This document shows, in pieces, positions 1 through 10,350 of a stretch of DNA of 64,000 nt. The position numbers were made by a program, and so were the translations under genes. This DNA comes from Antedon mediterranea (taxonomy: Eukaryota > Echinodermata > Crinoidea > Comatulida > Antedonidae), in assembly GCF_964355755.1 (NCBI RefSeq), contig NC_092672.1, positions 10,660,501-10,724,500 on the forward strand, given 5' to 3'. How positions within the stretch are numbered: the stretch's first letter is position 1; each line of letters opens with the position of its first letter. The notes beneath the pieces were generated by a model, which saw only the letters and a list, made by a program, of their open reading frames with translations, ran no database searches and was not told the DNA's origin.

Positions 1-202
1 GATACAATGCGAAAAGGCTCTATGGCTAATAACTAACTAACACGCAGAAGTACAAAAAGGCAGACCTTAAAAAACATAAAGAGAAACCATAATATAGAAG
101 AAAGATTATAATACCGTATATTCGAATAAACGCCCCGCTTTGAATAAACAGAACATCATGTGGCCTTTATTAATTTCCTCGAATAAACGCTCCGCAACAT
201 AT

Positions 203-229
203 TATATATATATATATATATATATATAC
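203..229. repeat. (TA)n microsatellite
   Basis: Uninterrupted alternating TA tract. The surrounding 1-380 bp is AT-rich with no supported gene. Confidence 0.95.
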
Positions 230-374
230 ATTTTGATAAAATTTTCACTTTATTTTATCACTTCCTGATATTAAAAGTGTATTTTTTCAAAGCTAGGGGG
301 TATTTATTTGATTATACTTGTTACCATATTACACCCAAAAAAAAAAACGCCTCCCCCGAATAAACTGAACAAAA

Positions 375-560
375 ACGCCCGGGTATCCCTTTTCATACAA
401 CACAGGGTATCCCTTTTTATACAACAGGGTCTCCCTTTTCGTACAACACATGATCTCCCTTTTCGTACAACACAGAGTCTCCCACTCTCCCTTTTCGTAC
501 AATAGCGTCTCCCTTTTCGTACAATAGCGTCTCTTTTTTCGTATTGGGTCTCTAGTTTCC
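375..560 (+). repeat. Minisatellite, GGTCTCCCTTTTCGTACAA units
   Basis: About seven imperfect tandem units of roughly 20-27 bp built on GGTCTCCCTTTTCGTACAA. The same sequence in reverse complement recurs at 4580-4765. Short reading frames on both strands (304-604) are by-products of the repeat and are not proposed as genes. Confidence 0.8.
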
Positions 561-1245
561 TGAACAGGACAGTATAACAATTCCCAAAAATATATGGCAA
601 GCATTAAGGGAAGTAAACTAAAAAGATTTTAATTCCTTTTCACGTTGAAGCTGCTGCATAAAAATAAGTACAATACTAGAATTTAATTCGTCACTTTGAC
701 GAATTATAGGTGATAATTTTTATCATTTTATTGACATTGACATGATTTATTATCTTTACTTATTTAAGTTAGGACCATATCAGTCAGATTTTGTTATAGA
801 CACAATGACCCGAGAATCACACTATAGGCCTACTGACGTTTTGAGTCCATCAAAATGCCATTTCGAAATTAAGTAGATGGAAATAAGTCAACCAATAAAG
901 ATAATATAATGCACTGACGTAGATTGTAGGGTTGAGCCGATGAGTCTGAAAACAAAAATCATACATTGTCTCGAAATGCTCTCTAAAGTAACAATATGTT
1001 TTTTGTTTGATCTGACGTACACAAACACTGGCATAGGCTTGTCTTTGTTGTTGCATCATCGTCAAACACCACAATAATGTTAAAATATAATGATTTCACG
1101 TGCACAATTTATAACTTACAAAATCACTGTCATTGTCACCTGCCAGCTATCACGTAGGTTTCGAACGTCATCCAAGCCATGAACATACCGAATGAGTCGC
1201 TTCGAATGATTTAATTTAGGTCTCTACTTAATCAACGATTTAAAA

Positions 1246-1248
<3 letters not shown>

Positions 1249-1297
<49 letters not shown>
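1249..1297. repeat. (AT)n microsatellite
   Basis: About 24 AT dinucleotides. The flanking 600-1420 is AT-rich with no recognisable gene. Confidence 0.95.
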
Positions 1298-1301
<4 letters not shown>

Positions 1302-1419
1302 GTTTAAAAATGGATTTATTAATAATACGGACCATACAATAAAGGTACTTTTTTTACAATTGTTTAATAAGTTTTGCCGTAAGATTAAATAAATAAAATT
1401 GGAATAAAGACCAAAACTC

Positions 1420-1568
1420 TTTCTACACTATAAAATAGTTTGTCAAAAAAAGTGCGATGTGCCCAAATAAGGTAGTGATATGCCCAAATGTATGGTAGTG
1501 ATCATCATGTCCATATATGGCCACATCACATTTTTTTGTCACATCAAGTTTGATAGTGTAGACAAAGC
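1420..1568. mobile_element. Palindromic MITE, copy 1
   Basis: A foldback unit. One end reads CTACACTATAAAATAGTTTG and the other ends GTTTGATAGTGTAGACAAAG. The arms carry TGTGATGTGCCC and its inverse around a CATCATGTCCATATATGG centre. Related copies lie at 39068-39190, 39225-39372 and, as a half, 44810-44890. There is no coding capacity, so it is probably a non-autonomous DNA transposon. Confidence 0.75.
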
Positions 1569-1595
1569 TTTACGGCGAATGACAGAGGTAGGTTT

Positions 1596-1650
1596 TACCC
1601 AATAGGCAGCTATCAAAATACATGCCGGCCCACTATATATTACACATAAT
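1596..1650 (+). promoter_or_regulatory. Putative lysozyme promoter block, copy A
   Basis: TTTTACCCAATA (CCAAT at 1599-1603) and a nearby TATATAT stretch lie 140-195 bp before the lysozyme ATG. The same block precedes the second lysozyme (16945-16995), so it survived the duplication. A core-promoter role is inferred from position and conservation only. Confidence 0.4.
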
Positions 1651-1791
1651 AGGAAGATTAAATTGAGGGTTTATAAGGCAGTTACTGTTGTTAATTGTTC
1701 AAGAGTTGGTTATTTTTTACACTGTGAAGCACATACTGTACCTTCCTTTAAATTGTCTTTTGTGAGTTGGTCAACAATCCTCTAAGCTAAG

Positions 1792-3244
1792 ATGATTCCA
1801 CAGCTGAAGCCTGTTTACCTTATGTGTTGTGTCATAATTATGCAAAGCACATCTGCTTGTAATGTAACTCCGGATCCGGATCCAGATCCAATCTTTACTA
1901 CAGTGTCGATACCAACAACCGGTAAGTTTGTAATTGTTAGATGATATTGATTGAGATTTTTTAATCATTTAAAAAACTGTAGGCCTATTTCATAAAACAA
2001 TACTTTTAACGACACTGTTACTATTCTTGTAGCCGTATTCTTCTAAAGACGCATGGCTAGCTGTCGTGTTGGGTGTTTACTTGAGATATCCACGTTTATA
2101 CAATTTTAATTTAACTTGTTTTGATTTATATAAAATTGAAACACAATGCTATTAATTAAAATGAAAAACAATTTAAAGTGTTCTTTCTACGATTCTACTT
2201 CAATCAGTTTTAAATCATAGTTGTTGGCCTAAATTGTTGTGGTTTTGCCAAGTAAAGTTGGTACTTGTAGTTACATTAATTGTTGTATAAGTATGAGGTA
2301 TAGATTGAAAAGGTAATTCATCACAATTGAGTTCGCGTTTTCCAGTTGTTTTGGTCATTGTTCCTCTCTGTTGTTGGAAGCAAAAGTGTTTCAATCAATC
2401 GGATCTAATGAATACGTCGAATTAATGTTAATTTTTTTCCGATCACGTTTTCAGTTACAGAAGACTGTATGAAGTGTATTTGCCAAGTCGAGTCAAACTG
2501 TGCGATTCCCAATCCAGTTTGCAAGAATGACGTCGGCTCATTGTCTTGTGGCCCTTACCAAATTAAGGAAAATTATTATGAAGATGCTCAACGGGAAGGA
2601 GAGAACCTAGGCCCAGGTAATTTGTTAATTTTAATAATGCAATTTATTTTATGTGATGTTAACATTTTGTACATAACTATATCCAAGGCAATTATTTTTT
2701 CAAAAAGGCAGAGAAAACAGACGATACAAAGATAACCTGTGTTTATTCAAATTTCAGAGGCGTCTATTTTTTCCATATTCAACGTATTAAACGAGCTGAC
2801 GTATTTTTTTAACCGAATATTTGACGGTTTTTACATAAAAGTAGTTGGCCAACTTGCAAATATTGAGAAAATAATCATATTAAAAAGCATTTACACACTT
2901 AATTAGCAACGGTGGAAACAAGTGGAATTATTATCAATGTAACGAATAGACTTTTGTACAAAACAAACCAACATGTTTATTTTTAAGATGTGGGTCCCTT
3001 GGATGATAATTATAATTGTCTTTTATTTTTTTAATTTTTAGACTGGAAAAGCTGCACAAAGACGTTTGAATGTAGTGAACGATGCGTTCAAGGGTACATG
3101 GCTCGTTATGCAATTGAACGCCGTATTGGTCACGATCCCAAATGCGAGGATTTTGCACGTATCCACAACGGAGGTCCTAACGGATATAAAAAAGACAGCA
3201 CTAAAGGATACTGGCAGAAAGTTAAAAAATGTCTTGGAAATTAA
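1792..3244 (+). CDS. Invertebrate-type (i-type) lysozyme, destabilase family, copy A
   Basis: Secreted muramidase that cleaves peptidoglycan; some family members also have isopeptidase activity. Exons: 1792-1921, 2455-2616, 3042-3244 (stop included), joined in phase 1 at both introns with GTAAGT and GTAATT donors; 164 residues. Residues 1-22 form a signal peptide, followed by a Pro/Asp/Thr linker to about 46. The catalytic domain has CMKCICQVESNC (Glu56) and DVGSLSCGPYQIK (Asp69), the two acidic positions of the family, then the ECSERCVQGYMARYA and HNGGPNGY signatures. Cysteines are as expected. ATG 1792 is the only start giving a signal peptide. Exons 2 and 3 are nearly identical to copy C. 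Candidate poly(A) signals are ATTAAA 3347 and AATAAA 3611. Substrate range and tissue cannot be read from the sequence. Confidence 0.93.
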
Positions 3245-4029
3245 TCCACAAAAATGTCAAATCGATTCAAATGAATTAATTATTTTAGTGGAATCTAGCC
3301 ACAAATTAGTTACCATTTAAACTGTATGTAAAATGTTTAAATATATATTAAAGCAAATAGAATAATTATGAAATTTTACATTTATAAGAAATCTGGGGTT
3401 TACAATTTCTTGAACATATTTTTTATCTTTTATAGTTTATATAATTATGAGCACATTAAGTGTTGTTAATGTTATTGAATGAAGATAACAAAGCAGGCTT
3501 GTCTGTGGTTTGAGCAATGTAGAGCATACGACGCGATTAGTCAACTCATTGTTCCTTTGCGTCCAAGTGAATTTTAACCAAGCTTTATAGTTGCAAGTTA
3601 TGTTTCATCAAATAAACATTAATTTTGTTAATTAAATTCCAATAAAGCAATACAGTTTTGTTGCATGTTAATTGCACCCTTATTATTCTCCAGGCAAACA
3701 CATCCTGTGTTTTATGGTGGACATTTTAAAATCTAAAATGGCGGCTTTCATCAGGCCAGATGAGCTGAAACTTTTTTGGTAGATATATTGAGCCAATAGA
3801 CACAAATAAGTTGAGAAACACTTGTCGCTACTGTTTTCCCGGAGAAATTAGAAAATGGGGATACTGTAACAGTTCACTGTAGCTAATATATTATATATAT
3901 GACTATCATATATGCAAATAATGAATGTTTATGAGTGTAATGGAACAAATATGCATTTGTTACCAATAATGGCATTTGGTGAATGATGAAAGGTTATATA
4001 TCACCTTAAGTTATATATATATATATATA

Positions 4030-4200
4030 AATCCAAAGGCAAATTACTGAAAAAATGACAATTCTGTGGGTATCAGTGGCTGGATCCCAATGGAGATACA
4101 AATGAAAAAGCGAAAAGCTAAATCAAAACGATAAAGTAAAACATCCAGAAAAGTTAGCAAGCTTTCGGGCAACACTAGCCCTTCATTAACCTTTCATCAT
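4030..4200 (-). mobile_element. Penelope-like or retrozyme-type fragment, copy 1
   Basis: About 150 bp matches 26891-27040 in opposite orientation, including stretches reading (minus strand) AGTTTTACTTTATCGTTTTG or close variants and the GGGCTAGTGTTGCCCGAAA hairpin. Assignment to Penelope-like elements rests on the hammerhead-like termini and is inference. Confidence 0.55.
4159..4189 (-). ncRNA. Degenerate hammerhead-like ribozyme motif
   Basis: Minus strand: TTAATGA, an A, stem GGGC/GCCC around TAGTGTT, then GAAA-GCTT. The stem II hairpin and a two-base-pair stem III (AG/CU) with U at the cleavage position are kept. The CUGAUGA core has two substitutions, so this copy should be inactive. 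Confidence 0.5.
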
Positions 4201-4214
4201 TCTAATGCCATTAC

Positions 4215-4410
4215 GCGAATATTTTATAGGTGGCGCTGTTGTATTTCAAAAGCAATACAGTAGTACAACAAAAATATTTTCCAAAACACGAACTGATTTC
4301 TTATTTCGTACACGAAAAAGGTTAAACGATCGTTTACTAGTGCGTACTATTTCACGCTATTTGACCCACAATCATCCAATCAATTGACAGAAATTTATTT
4401 AGGTGTTATA
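4215..4410. repeat. Dispersed repeat ending ACCCACAATCATCCAATCAA, copy 1
   Basis: Shares GGCGCTGTTG, a TTTCGTACACGAAA palindrome, AGTGCGTACTAT and the CCAATCAA-TGACAG-AATTTATT-AGGTGTT tail with 20460-20665. The tail alone recurs at 63695-63765 and, more degraded, at 38490-38545. A 60-codon frame inside it is not taken as a gene. Confidence 0.7.
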
Positions 4411-4579
4411 TAAAAATATATATATCGGACGTTTTTCACAATAAATATTTCTTTTTCTTTCTAAATTGTTTTTCTAAAGACCACATTACACTACAATATT
4501 AATTAATTAATTAATTATGCTTTCCGAATTTTAAAGGTAAAACAAAAATACTGATCAACTAGGGTATTTCGAAACTAAA

Positions 4580-4765
4580 CCCGAGATCCAACTCGAAAGG
4601 GGAGACCTTATAGGAAAAGGGAGATCCTAATATTTAAATGGGAGACGCTAATTTATGAAAATGAAGACCCTAATGTACGAATATGGAGACATAATATATG
4701 AAAATAGAGACCGTAATACATAAAGGGAGACCCTAAAATATGAAAGGAGAGACCATAATGTATAT
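4580..4765 (-). repeat. Minisatellite, inverted relative of 375-560
   Basis: Six or seven imperfect units of GGGAGACCCTAAT(R)TATGAAAA, the reverse complement of the GGTCTCCCTTTTCGTA unit at 375-560. It is followed by a short (TA)n. Confidence 0.75.
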
Positions 4766-4811
4766 ATATATATATATATGCCTCTTGTGTTAAATAAAAT
4801 GGACCAGAGAA

Positions 4812-5225
4812 TCAGAAATAAAAGATAATGAATAAAATGTCTTGGACATAATATAAGGCCTACTATCCTTGAAAGTTGTGAAGTGTGGTTTGTGAAGAAA
4901 ATGCTAAGGATTTTGTGGACTGATAAAGTAACCAATGTAGAGGTGTTTAGGAGAGCCGAAATAAAAAGGAAAGGTGTAAAGGTAATGAGGATAAGGCAGC
5001 TAAAATGTCTTGTAGGCCATGTAAACAGAAAAGATGGCTTGGAGAACCTGTCAATAACCTGAAAGATTGAAGGAAAGAGGAGCAGGGGTAGAAAACGTGT
5101 AATGTGAATGACAAGCCTAATCGAGTGGTTGCAAGTTAATGGAATAACGAACCAAGGAGTGGACCTTTTAAAGAAAGCAAAAAGCAGAAAATTGTGGCAG
5201 ACCATGATCGCCTACGTCCGTACAC
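4812..5225 (+). pseudogene. Degraded LINE ORF2 C-terminal fragment
   Basis: In shifting frames the plus strand encodes pieces such as MLRILWTDKVTNVEVFRRAE, RQLKCLVGHV, RKDGLENL, GRKRVM and KLWQTMIAYVR. This pattern of motifs is typical of the C-terminal region of non-LTR reverse-transcriptase proteins. Several frame changes and stops make it non-functional. A 185-codon frame on the opposite strand (4648-5205) is an antisense shadow. Confidence 0.75.
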
Positions 5226-5249
5226 TTCGCTAATGCAAACGCTTTCTGT

Positions 5250-5340
5250 CGAGCCGTCTGTGTAGTCGAGTGGATTAGAAAATGGACTTTCTACTTATTG
5301 GGTTCGAAACCCATGAGTAACTTATTTTTACTTTTTAGTG
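5250..5340 (+). mobile_element. tRNA-derived SINE-like sequence
   Basis: Contains a tRNA-like A box (TAGTCGAGTGG, 5263-5273) and a B box (GGTTCGAAACC, 5301-5311) that forms a T-arm with a TTGGG/CCCAT stem, at normal tRNA spacing. No clean anticodon arm or acceptor stem is seen, so a functional tRNA is unlikely. It directly follows the LINE fragment. Confidence 0.55.
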
Positions 5341-5472
5341 AAAAAGAGAGAGATTATTTAGAGGGTTAGGTTTAAATATATTTAGGAAGTAGTTCGGCTA
5401 TCTTTCACATAAGGGGTCCCCAAGTTATGTACGAAACAAAAAATCGCCCCCAAGACATCCAAAACCTTACAT

Positions 5473-5478
5473 TTTATT
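5473..5478 (-). terminator. Candidate poly(A) signal of the sulfotransferase-like gene
   Basis: AATAAA on the minus strand, about 70 bp beyond the stop codon. Confidence 0.5.
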
Positions 5479-5547
5479 TTATTTTCTAAGTTAAGAGTAG
5501 GTCTTTGCGGATCCTAATTGTAATTCATCATTAACTACATGCTACAA

Positions 5548-6345
5548 CTAACAACATGAATTAAGCTTTTCATAATATGGCATTGATATCTGAACATACT
5601 CTTGTACAATTTTGGGTAACTCCTCAATTGAGGGAATAGGTTTTGATAGCTCTTTTTTAAAACCACCCGCTGTTAAACTGTTGGAAAGCCAATTATAAAA
5701 AGGCTCTATATCCCAAATTGACTGGGCCACGTTCCACTCTACACTTGGCTTCCTATCCCAGCTTAGTAAACCATCGTTATACTCAAACCCAACGGCTTCA
5801 CAATATTTTTGTAGAACTTGTTTGGGATTTTTAAGCAAATCGTCTGCATTTACAACAAATGGTTTCTTGCCGTTTTTATTTTCAAGATAGCAGTATAGTT
5901 CCCAAAGCTCTTGATAGCCTAAGCCTTCTGGAAGCCAACGAGAAAGGTCGCCATCCACGTCATCTGCACCGGTAGATACCATCACATTGTAATAAGACAG
6001 GAATGATTTGATTGGATGTCGTATAAGAAATGAGTGTTTATAGCCTTTAGCAATTTTGTCATACCGTTTATGAACGGCGTAACCCATATCTTTTACAAAG
6101 ACACATTTATTCTCTAGTGATTTATCTTCCAGACTTGCCTTCACTTTGTCATAAGTATACTCCAATTCAGCAGGAGAATTATCCATTGAGAAAAGACGTC
6201 CTTCCGGACCGTAGTGATCTGCGCAACCGTATGGTTCATAATATATTGCCACATTATCAATACTTTCCATGCTTCTGGTAAAAGCGGTAGACAGGGATCG
6301 TGGAACTGCCCAAAGAAAAACGTGCGCATTTCTTGATGACGTCAT
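5548..6345 (-). CDS. P-loop sulfotransferase-like protein, single exon
   Basis: 265 residues, ATG at 6345 with a good context (AAAACCATGA). The N-terminal FLWAVPRSLSTAF (residues 10-22) fits the 5'-phosphosulfate-binding loop of the sulfotransferase fold. FLIRHPIKSFLSYY (106-119) fits the 3'-phosphate-binding strand and helix with its conserved Arg and Ser. These residues bind PAPS in true sulfotransferases; the family also includes proteins annotated as branched-chain aminotransferase-like P-loop NTPases. No signal peptide or membrane anchor is seen, so it is probably cytosolic. The acceptor substrate is unknown. The absence of introns contrasts with its neighbours and may mean retroposition. 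A complete CRE-type palindrome (TGACGTCA) overlaps the initiator codon. Confidence 0.85.
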   Translation of the reverse strand: MTSSRNAHVFLWAVPRSLSTAFTRSMESIDNVAIYYEPYGCADHYGPEGRLFSMDNSPAELEYTYDKVKASLEDKSLENKCVFVKDMGYAVHKRYDKIAKGYKHSFLIRHPIKSFLSYYNVMVSTGADDVDGDLSRWLPEGLGYQELWELYCYLENKNGKKPFVVNADDLLKNPKQVLQKYCEAVGFEYNDGLLSWDRKPSVEWNVAQSIWDIEPFYNWLSNSLTAGGFKKELSKPIPSIEELPKIVQEYVQISMPYYEKLNSCC

Positions 6346-7060
6346 GGTTTTCTACGTTTCAAAATAAAGATAAATCTTTATTGTCATAAACATAATATTG
6401 TCATAACATTTTTACAGGTAATGTTAAAAAGTTACTGTAAACACATCTAGACCCGCAGAAATTCACATTATATACGGTACATTTAAAAATACAAAACTTT
6501 GGAAAAAAGACATTGATATTGAATTAGTTTTACATTTTTAAAGAACGGCGACCATATTTGAGTACATGCTTATCATTTTAAAGGGTCATAAATATTTCCA
6601 TTATTACTTATAGACTTGTTTTTAGGCCTAATATTATATTATGTCAACAACAAAACGTTACTTATGTTTTCAATAGTCATAGCAGTAACCTAACTTGTAT
6701 TGGTCTTCTAAAAACGTAGCCTGTAGGTATGCGATGAATATAAAGTCATTTTTTGTTGGTACACTGAGCTTTTATCCTTCCTAAAAAACCTCGACATTTT
6801 TGGTAATACTAGATTATAAATGGACAGATTTGTCCATATTTGGATACTAAATAGGCTGTTAAAGACTGTTAAAAACAAGCAAACCTACACTGAGACAAAC
6901 ATGAAAACATACCTCAAGGCGGGGGGAAATTAGATATAAAAAATTAGAAAACATTACCTAGAAAATAGTTTGTTAAGACTGAGTAACTCGATAAAATCTT
7001 GAAACCACCAAAGTACAATAAATACAAACGACGGGAATTGCAGAATGGACAACATACAAT
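6346..7060. other. Intergenic, no gene seen
   Basis: AT-rich sequence upstream of the sulfotransferase-like gene. It must hold that gene's promoter, but I see no convincing TATA or other element. Confidence 0.5.
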
Positions 7061-7310
7061 TAAACGAAAGTTTTAAAATCTCAATAACTGAACTTTAGCT
7101 TGGCCTCGGGAATCGTATTGTACAAAATAAAAGTTACAATTCACTAACCACTAACGTAACAGAATGGATTTTGTTAATACCGTACAACAACGAACAACTC
7201 GTAGTGAATGAACACCAGCTTCTTCTCAATTGTTTGGCATTCATTCATTTGATGAAAAGAAGATTTATATACAATTAAATGAAAGTTTTAAAATCTCAAT
7301 AAATTTACAA
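7060..7310 (+). repeat. Direct repeat flanking the LINE, copy 1
   Basis: Contains AACCACTAACGTAACAGAAT, CGTACAACAACGAACAACTC and GAAAGTTTTAAAATCTCAAT. It matches 10100-10350 at high identity, with a third partial copy near 10320-10375. The unit is about 250 bp. I see no LTR termini, so it is a short tandem or duplicated unit rather than a proven LTR. Confidence 0.7.
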
Positions 7311-7371
7311 CGACCACTTAAGTGCTAGGCCTATTGTTTTTCGAACTGTCTACAACGATCAGTAGTCAGGT

Positions 7372-9440
7372 GTGAAACATAATACAATAGACAGTGAGTT
7401 TGCCTTCCTGACCGCCAGTGTGGAAATGCCTGTCAGCCTAAAGTTTTTCTCACGTCCGACCGCTTATTACAGTAACCATATCGCATGTTTCAGTATAGAT
7501 ATCTGGTGTGATGGTTTTATTGAAACAAATCCCGGTCCAAAGAATTCCAGAATGAAATTTAAACGAAATCCAACGGCCCAACTACATAAAATTTGCTATG
7601 TTCAACGCCCGTAAGTATTGCTAATAAAATCCAGGATCTTTAAGTACGGATAGAAAATAATGTTGATACAGTGTTGTTGACTGAAACATGGTTGGATCCA
7701 ACGATTAAGAGTGCAGAGATGTTCCCGTTAGTGCAGAGATGTACTGTGTTCATAGAAACGACAGAAACAGACACGGTGGTGGTGTTCTGATAGCATGCAA
7801 ACATTCCATAGATGTATTACCTGTGGACATTGACACTAATATTGAGATTCGGAGGAAGTATTCTGCTTGGTTGTGTATATTATAGACCCCTGAGTTTATC
7901 AAGAGAATGGTTAGACCTTGTGTTCTGTAATAATAATGACATTATTCATAATGTCACAGGTGAACCTGGAATTAGTACAAGTGATCATATAGATACAGTA
8001 TCTTCTTTGAGTTAGCTGGACGGTTGGTCTGTCTTAAACAAGGTCCTAGATATTTTTATCAATATAAAAAGGTTAATCATGATGTTTTGTTCCAAACTCT
8101 TAATTTAGTCCCGTGGGATCTCCCCTTTACACAGCCTAACTTAGATTCCACTTGGACTAATTGTTTTAAAGACCTTTTTTTATAGCCGCAATTGATGATT
8201 GTATACCCAAAGCTAAAAGCAACCTCGCAGAAAATCAATCGGGATAATAAATGAAATTATTAAAATGTCTCGTAAAAAGAGCCGCCTTTATCGAGATGCA
8301 AAGAAACATTTGAATAATAAATGTATTAAGTGGAAAAAATTGGAGAAAGTTTAGTAACGCATTGCGTAAAACTAATAGAAAAAGTCTCATTATGATTACC
8401 TACCTCCACAATCTTAGTTTAGGTTCTAAATCTAATCCGAAATCCGGTTTTGGTCATATGTTAAGAAAAAACGAAAATGTGTTACAGAAAGAAAGTATTG
8501 TTTAAGCGGCAATATCATAGATTCAGATATAAATGCTACTAAAGCATTTTCGACATATTTTCAGTCTAATTTTACTGCCCTGTTATCTTTAGATAGTAAT
8601 ACATCCCCTGGGCCCTACGGGATTATCCCTATGATGTTGAGTATGGCTGCACCTGTTATATCCCCAATTTTGCTTAGAATTGTTCAAATGTTCCTTGACC
8701 AATGTTGTGCCAATTTTGAAATCTGGTAGTAGAAATGATATAAGTAGGCTAATTATAATCACTTAATATCACTTTGTTCAGTTGTTGGTAAAGTTCTAGA
8801 ACGTATTGTGGCTGATAATTTTTTATTTCATCTTCAATGTAATGCGTTTGTTAGTCATGTACAGCACGGGTTCTATCCTGGAAGATCTTGTCTTGTAACA
8901 CAAGCTTCATCATCCATATACCACGAATGGTCCAAGATATTAGATGGTACAAACCCACCAGTCTTCGATGCTGTTTTCCTTGATTGGGAAAAGTATTTGA
9001 ACGTGTGAGTCACCTTAAACTATTACGTAAGCTCCACAATTGTGGTCTATGTGGTCCAATTTTGAAATGGATGGGCTTCTTTCTTACTGATCGTTGCCAA
9101 TAGATTGTCCTCAATGTACTAATATCTGACTACCGTACGCCTGTTGTGTCAGGTGTACCTCAAGGGTCGGTACTTGGTCCATTACTTTTCAACTCGTTCG
9201 TTTTTTACCTCCCTATGTCTCAAATTAGACAATCAGTGCCAAAGATACGGTATAGTGTTTAGGCCAATTAGATATGAAAATGATGCGATATTACTTAAAA
9301 GATCTAGATAACATCGATGAATGGTGTCAAAATAACATGATGAGACTTACTGCTAAAAAATTCAAAGTTATCCATATTACTCGCAAACCTAATTCCAATC
9401 ATACTTGTTATCATATTCACCTTAATGTCATTTAAGCAAT
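7372..9440 (+). mobile_element. Broken non-LTR retrotransposon with a 2A-like motif
   Basis: Order of remnants: a short N-terminal frame ending at a 2A-like site (ETNPGP, 7522-7539); an APE-type endonuclease start (FNAR, NKIQDL, TETWLDP near 7600-7710); HRNDRNRHGGGVLIACK near 7750-7800; reverse-transcriptase pieces (RGFYPGRS-like and VFLDWEK, 8860-9000); VSGVPQGSVLGPLLFN near 9148-9195; and a KVIHITRKPNSN tail near 9365. Frameshifts and stops interrupt nearly every segment, so it is inactive. The 2A peptide ahead of the endonuclease resembles CR1/L2-type elements described from sea urchins (established knowledge); the clade call here is inference. Confidence 0.85.
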
Positions 9441-10100
9441 TACCTCCTAAATATATATTTTGTGTCCTGAGTGGCGAGTACACGAATAGTCAAACAGAAA
9501 TCATCATTGGATGGAAATGTCATTTATTAAAATAAATGACGATGATAAACTCATGCTATAAGTAAACGTATCGGCCGTGCTATTACACAATAAAATATAA
9601 ACACGGCCGGCCCTAAATCGTATGACCAATTAAGGAAACAGTATATATAATCATAGTTAATCCGAATTACATACGTTTATCTAAGACTGTATAATAATCA
9701 CCTAAAATTCGTACTACAAATATAAATAGTATTTAGAAATCCAAATAAATTCATATAAAGTACATACATTCGTATTAAAACCTATAGGTATTAAATGGAT
9801 CAATGTTTTGCTAAAACTTATACAAGAATTATTTACTATATCTACAAATAACAATTATAGTATTGATACAAGTGGGCATACATTTATTGTAATACAATTA
9901 ATTCATCGTAATAATCCTATATATTATATTCCTATAACCCCAGCATGTCGTTTCAATCCGCTTAAGTCTGGGTAACCGCGCCCAAAAATCCATCTCGATG
10001 GGTTACCGCCCAGAGGGTGGGCTAGGGCACTCGGATGATTGTGCGCAATGTTTGGTGAGGGTGGATTTAAAAGTTTGTGATGGTATTGTCAAAGTGGTGA
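9441..10100. other. Non-coding stretch between LINE and repeat
   Basis: AT-rich to 9930, then a more GC-rich patch (9950-10080). No gene, RNA or clear element ends recognised. Confidence 0.4.
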
Positions 10101-10350
10101 TGTTACAATTCATTAACCACTAACGTAACAGAATGAATTTTTTAAATACCGTACAACAACGAACAACTCGTAGTGAATGAACACCAGCGTCTTCTCCATT
10201 GTTTGGCATTAATTCATTTGATGAAAAGAAGATTTATATACAATTAAATGAAAGTTTTAAAATCTCAATAACTGAACTTTAGCTTGGCCTCGGGAATCGT
10301 AATGGACAAAATAAAAAGTTTGTGATGGTATTGTCAAAGTCGTCAAGCTT
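10100..10350 (+). repeat. Direct repeat flanking the LINE, copy 2
   Basis: Near-identical to 7060-7310 but phased differently. Here AACGTAACAGAAT precedes and the CTTTAGCTTGGCCTCGGGAA block follows, as expected for a tandem unit. GTTTGTGATGGTATTGTCAA occurs on both sides. Confidence 0.7.

Noticed and set aside
4648-5205. 185-codon hydrophobic frame on the minus strand
   Set aside because: Antisense of a recognisable LINE C-terminal region on the plus strand; no splice or start support.
5250-5340. Functional tRNA gene
   Set aside because: A and B boxes are present, but no convincing acceptor stem or anticodon arm; treated as SINE-like.
7060-10350. LTR retrotransposon with the 250-bp repeats as LTRs
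   Set aside because: The interior is a non-LTR element, the repeats lack TG..CA ends and a tRNA primer site, and a third partial unit is in tandem.
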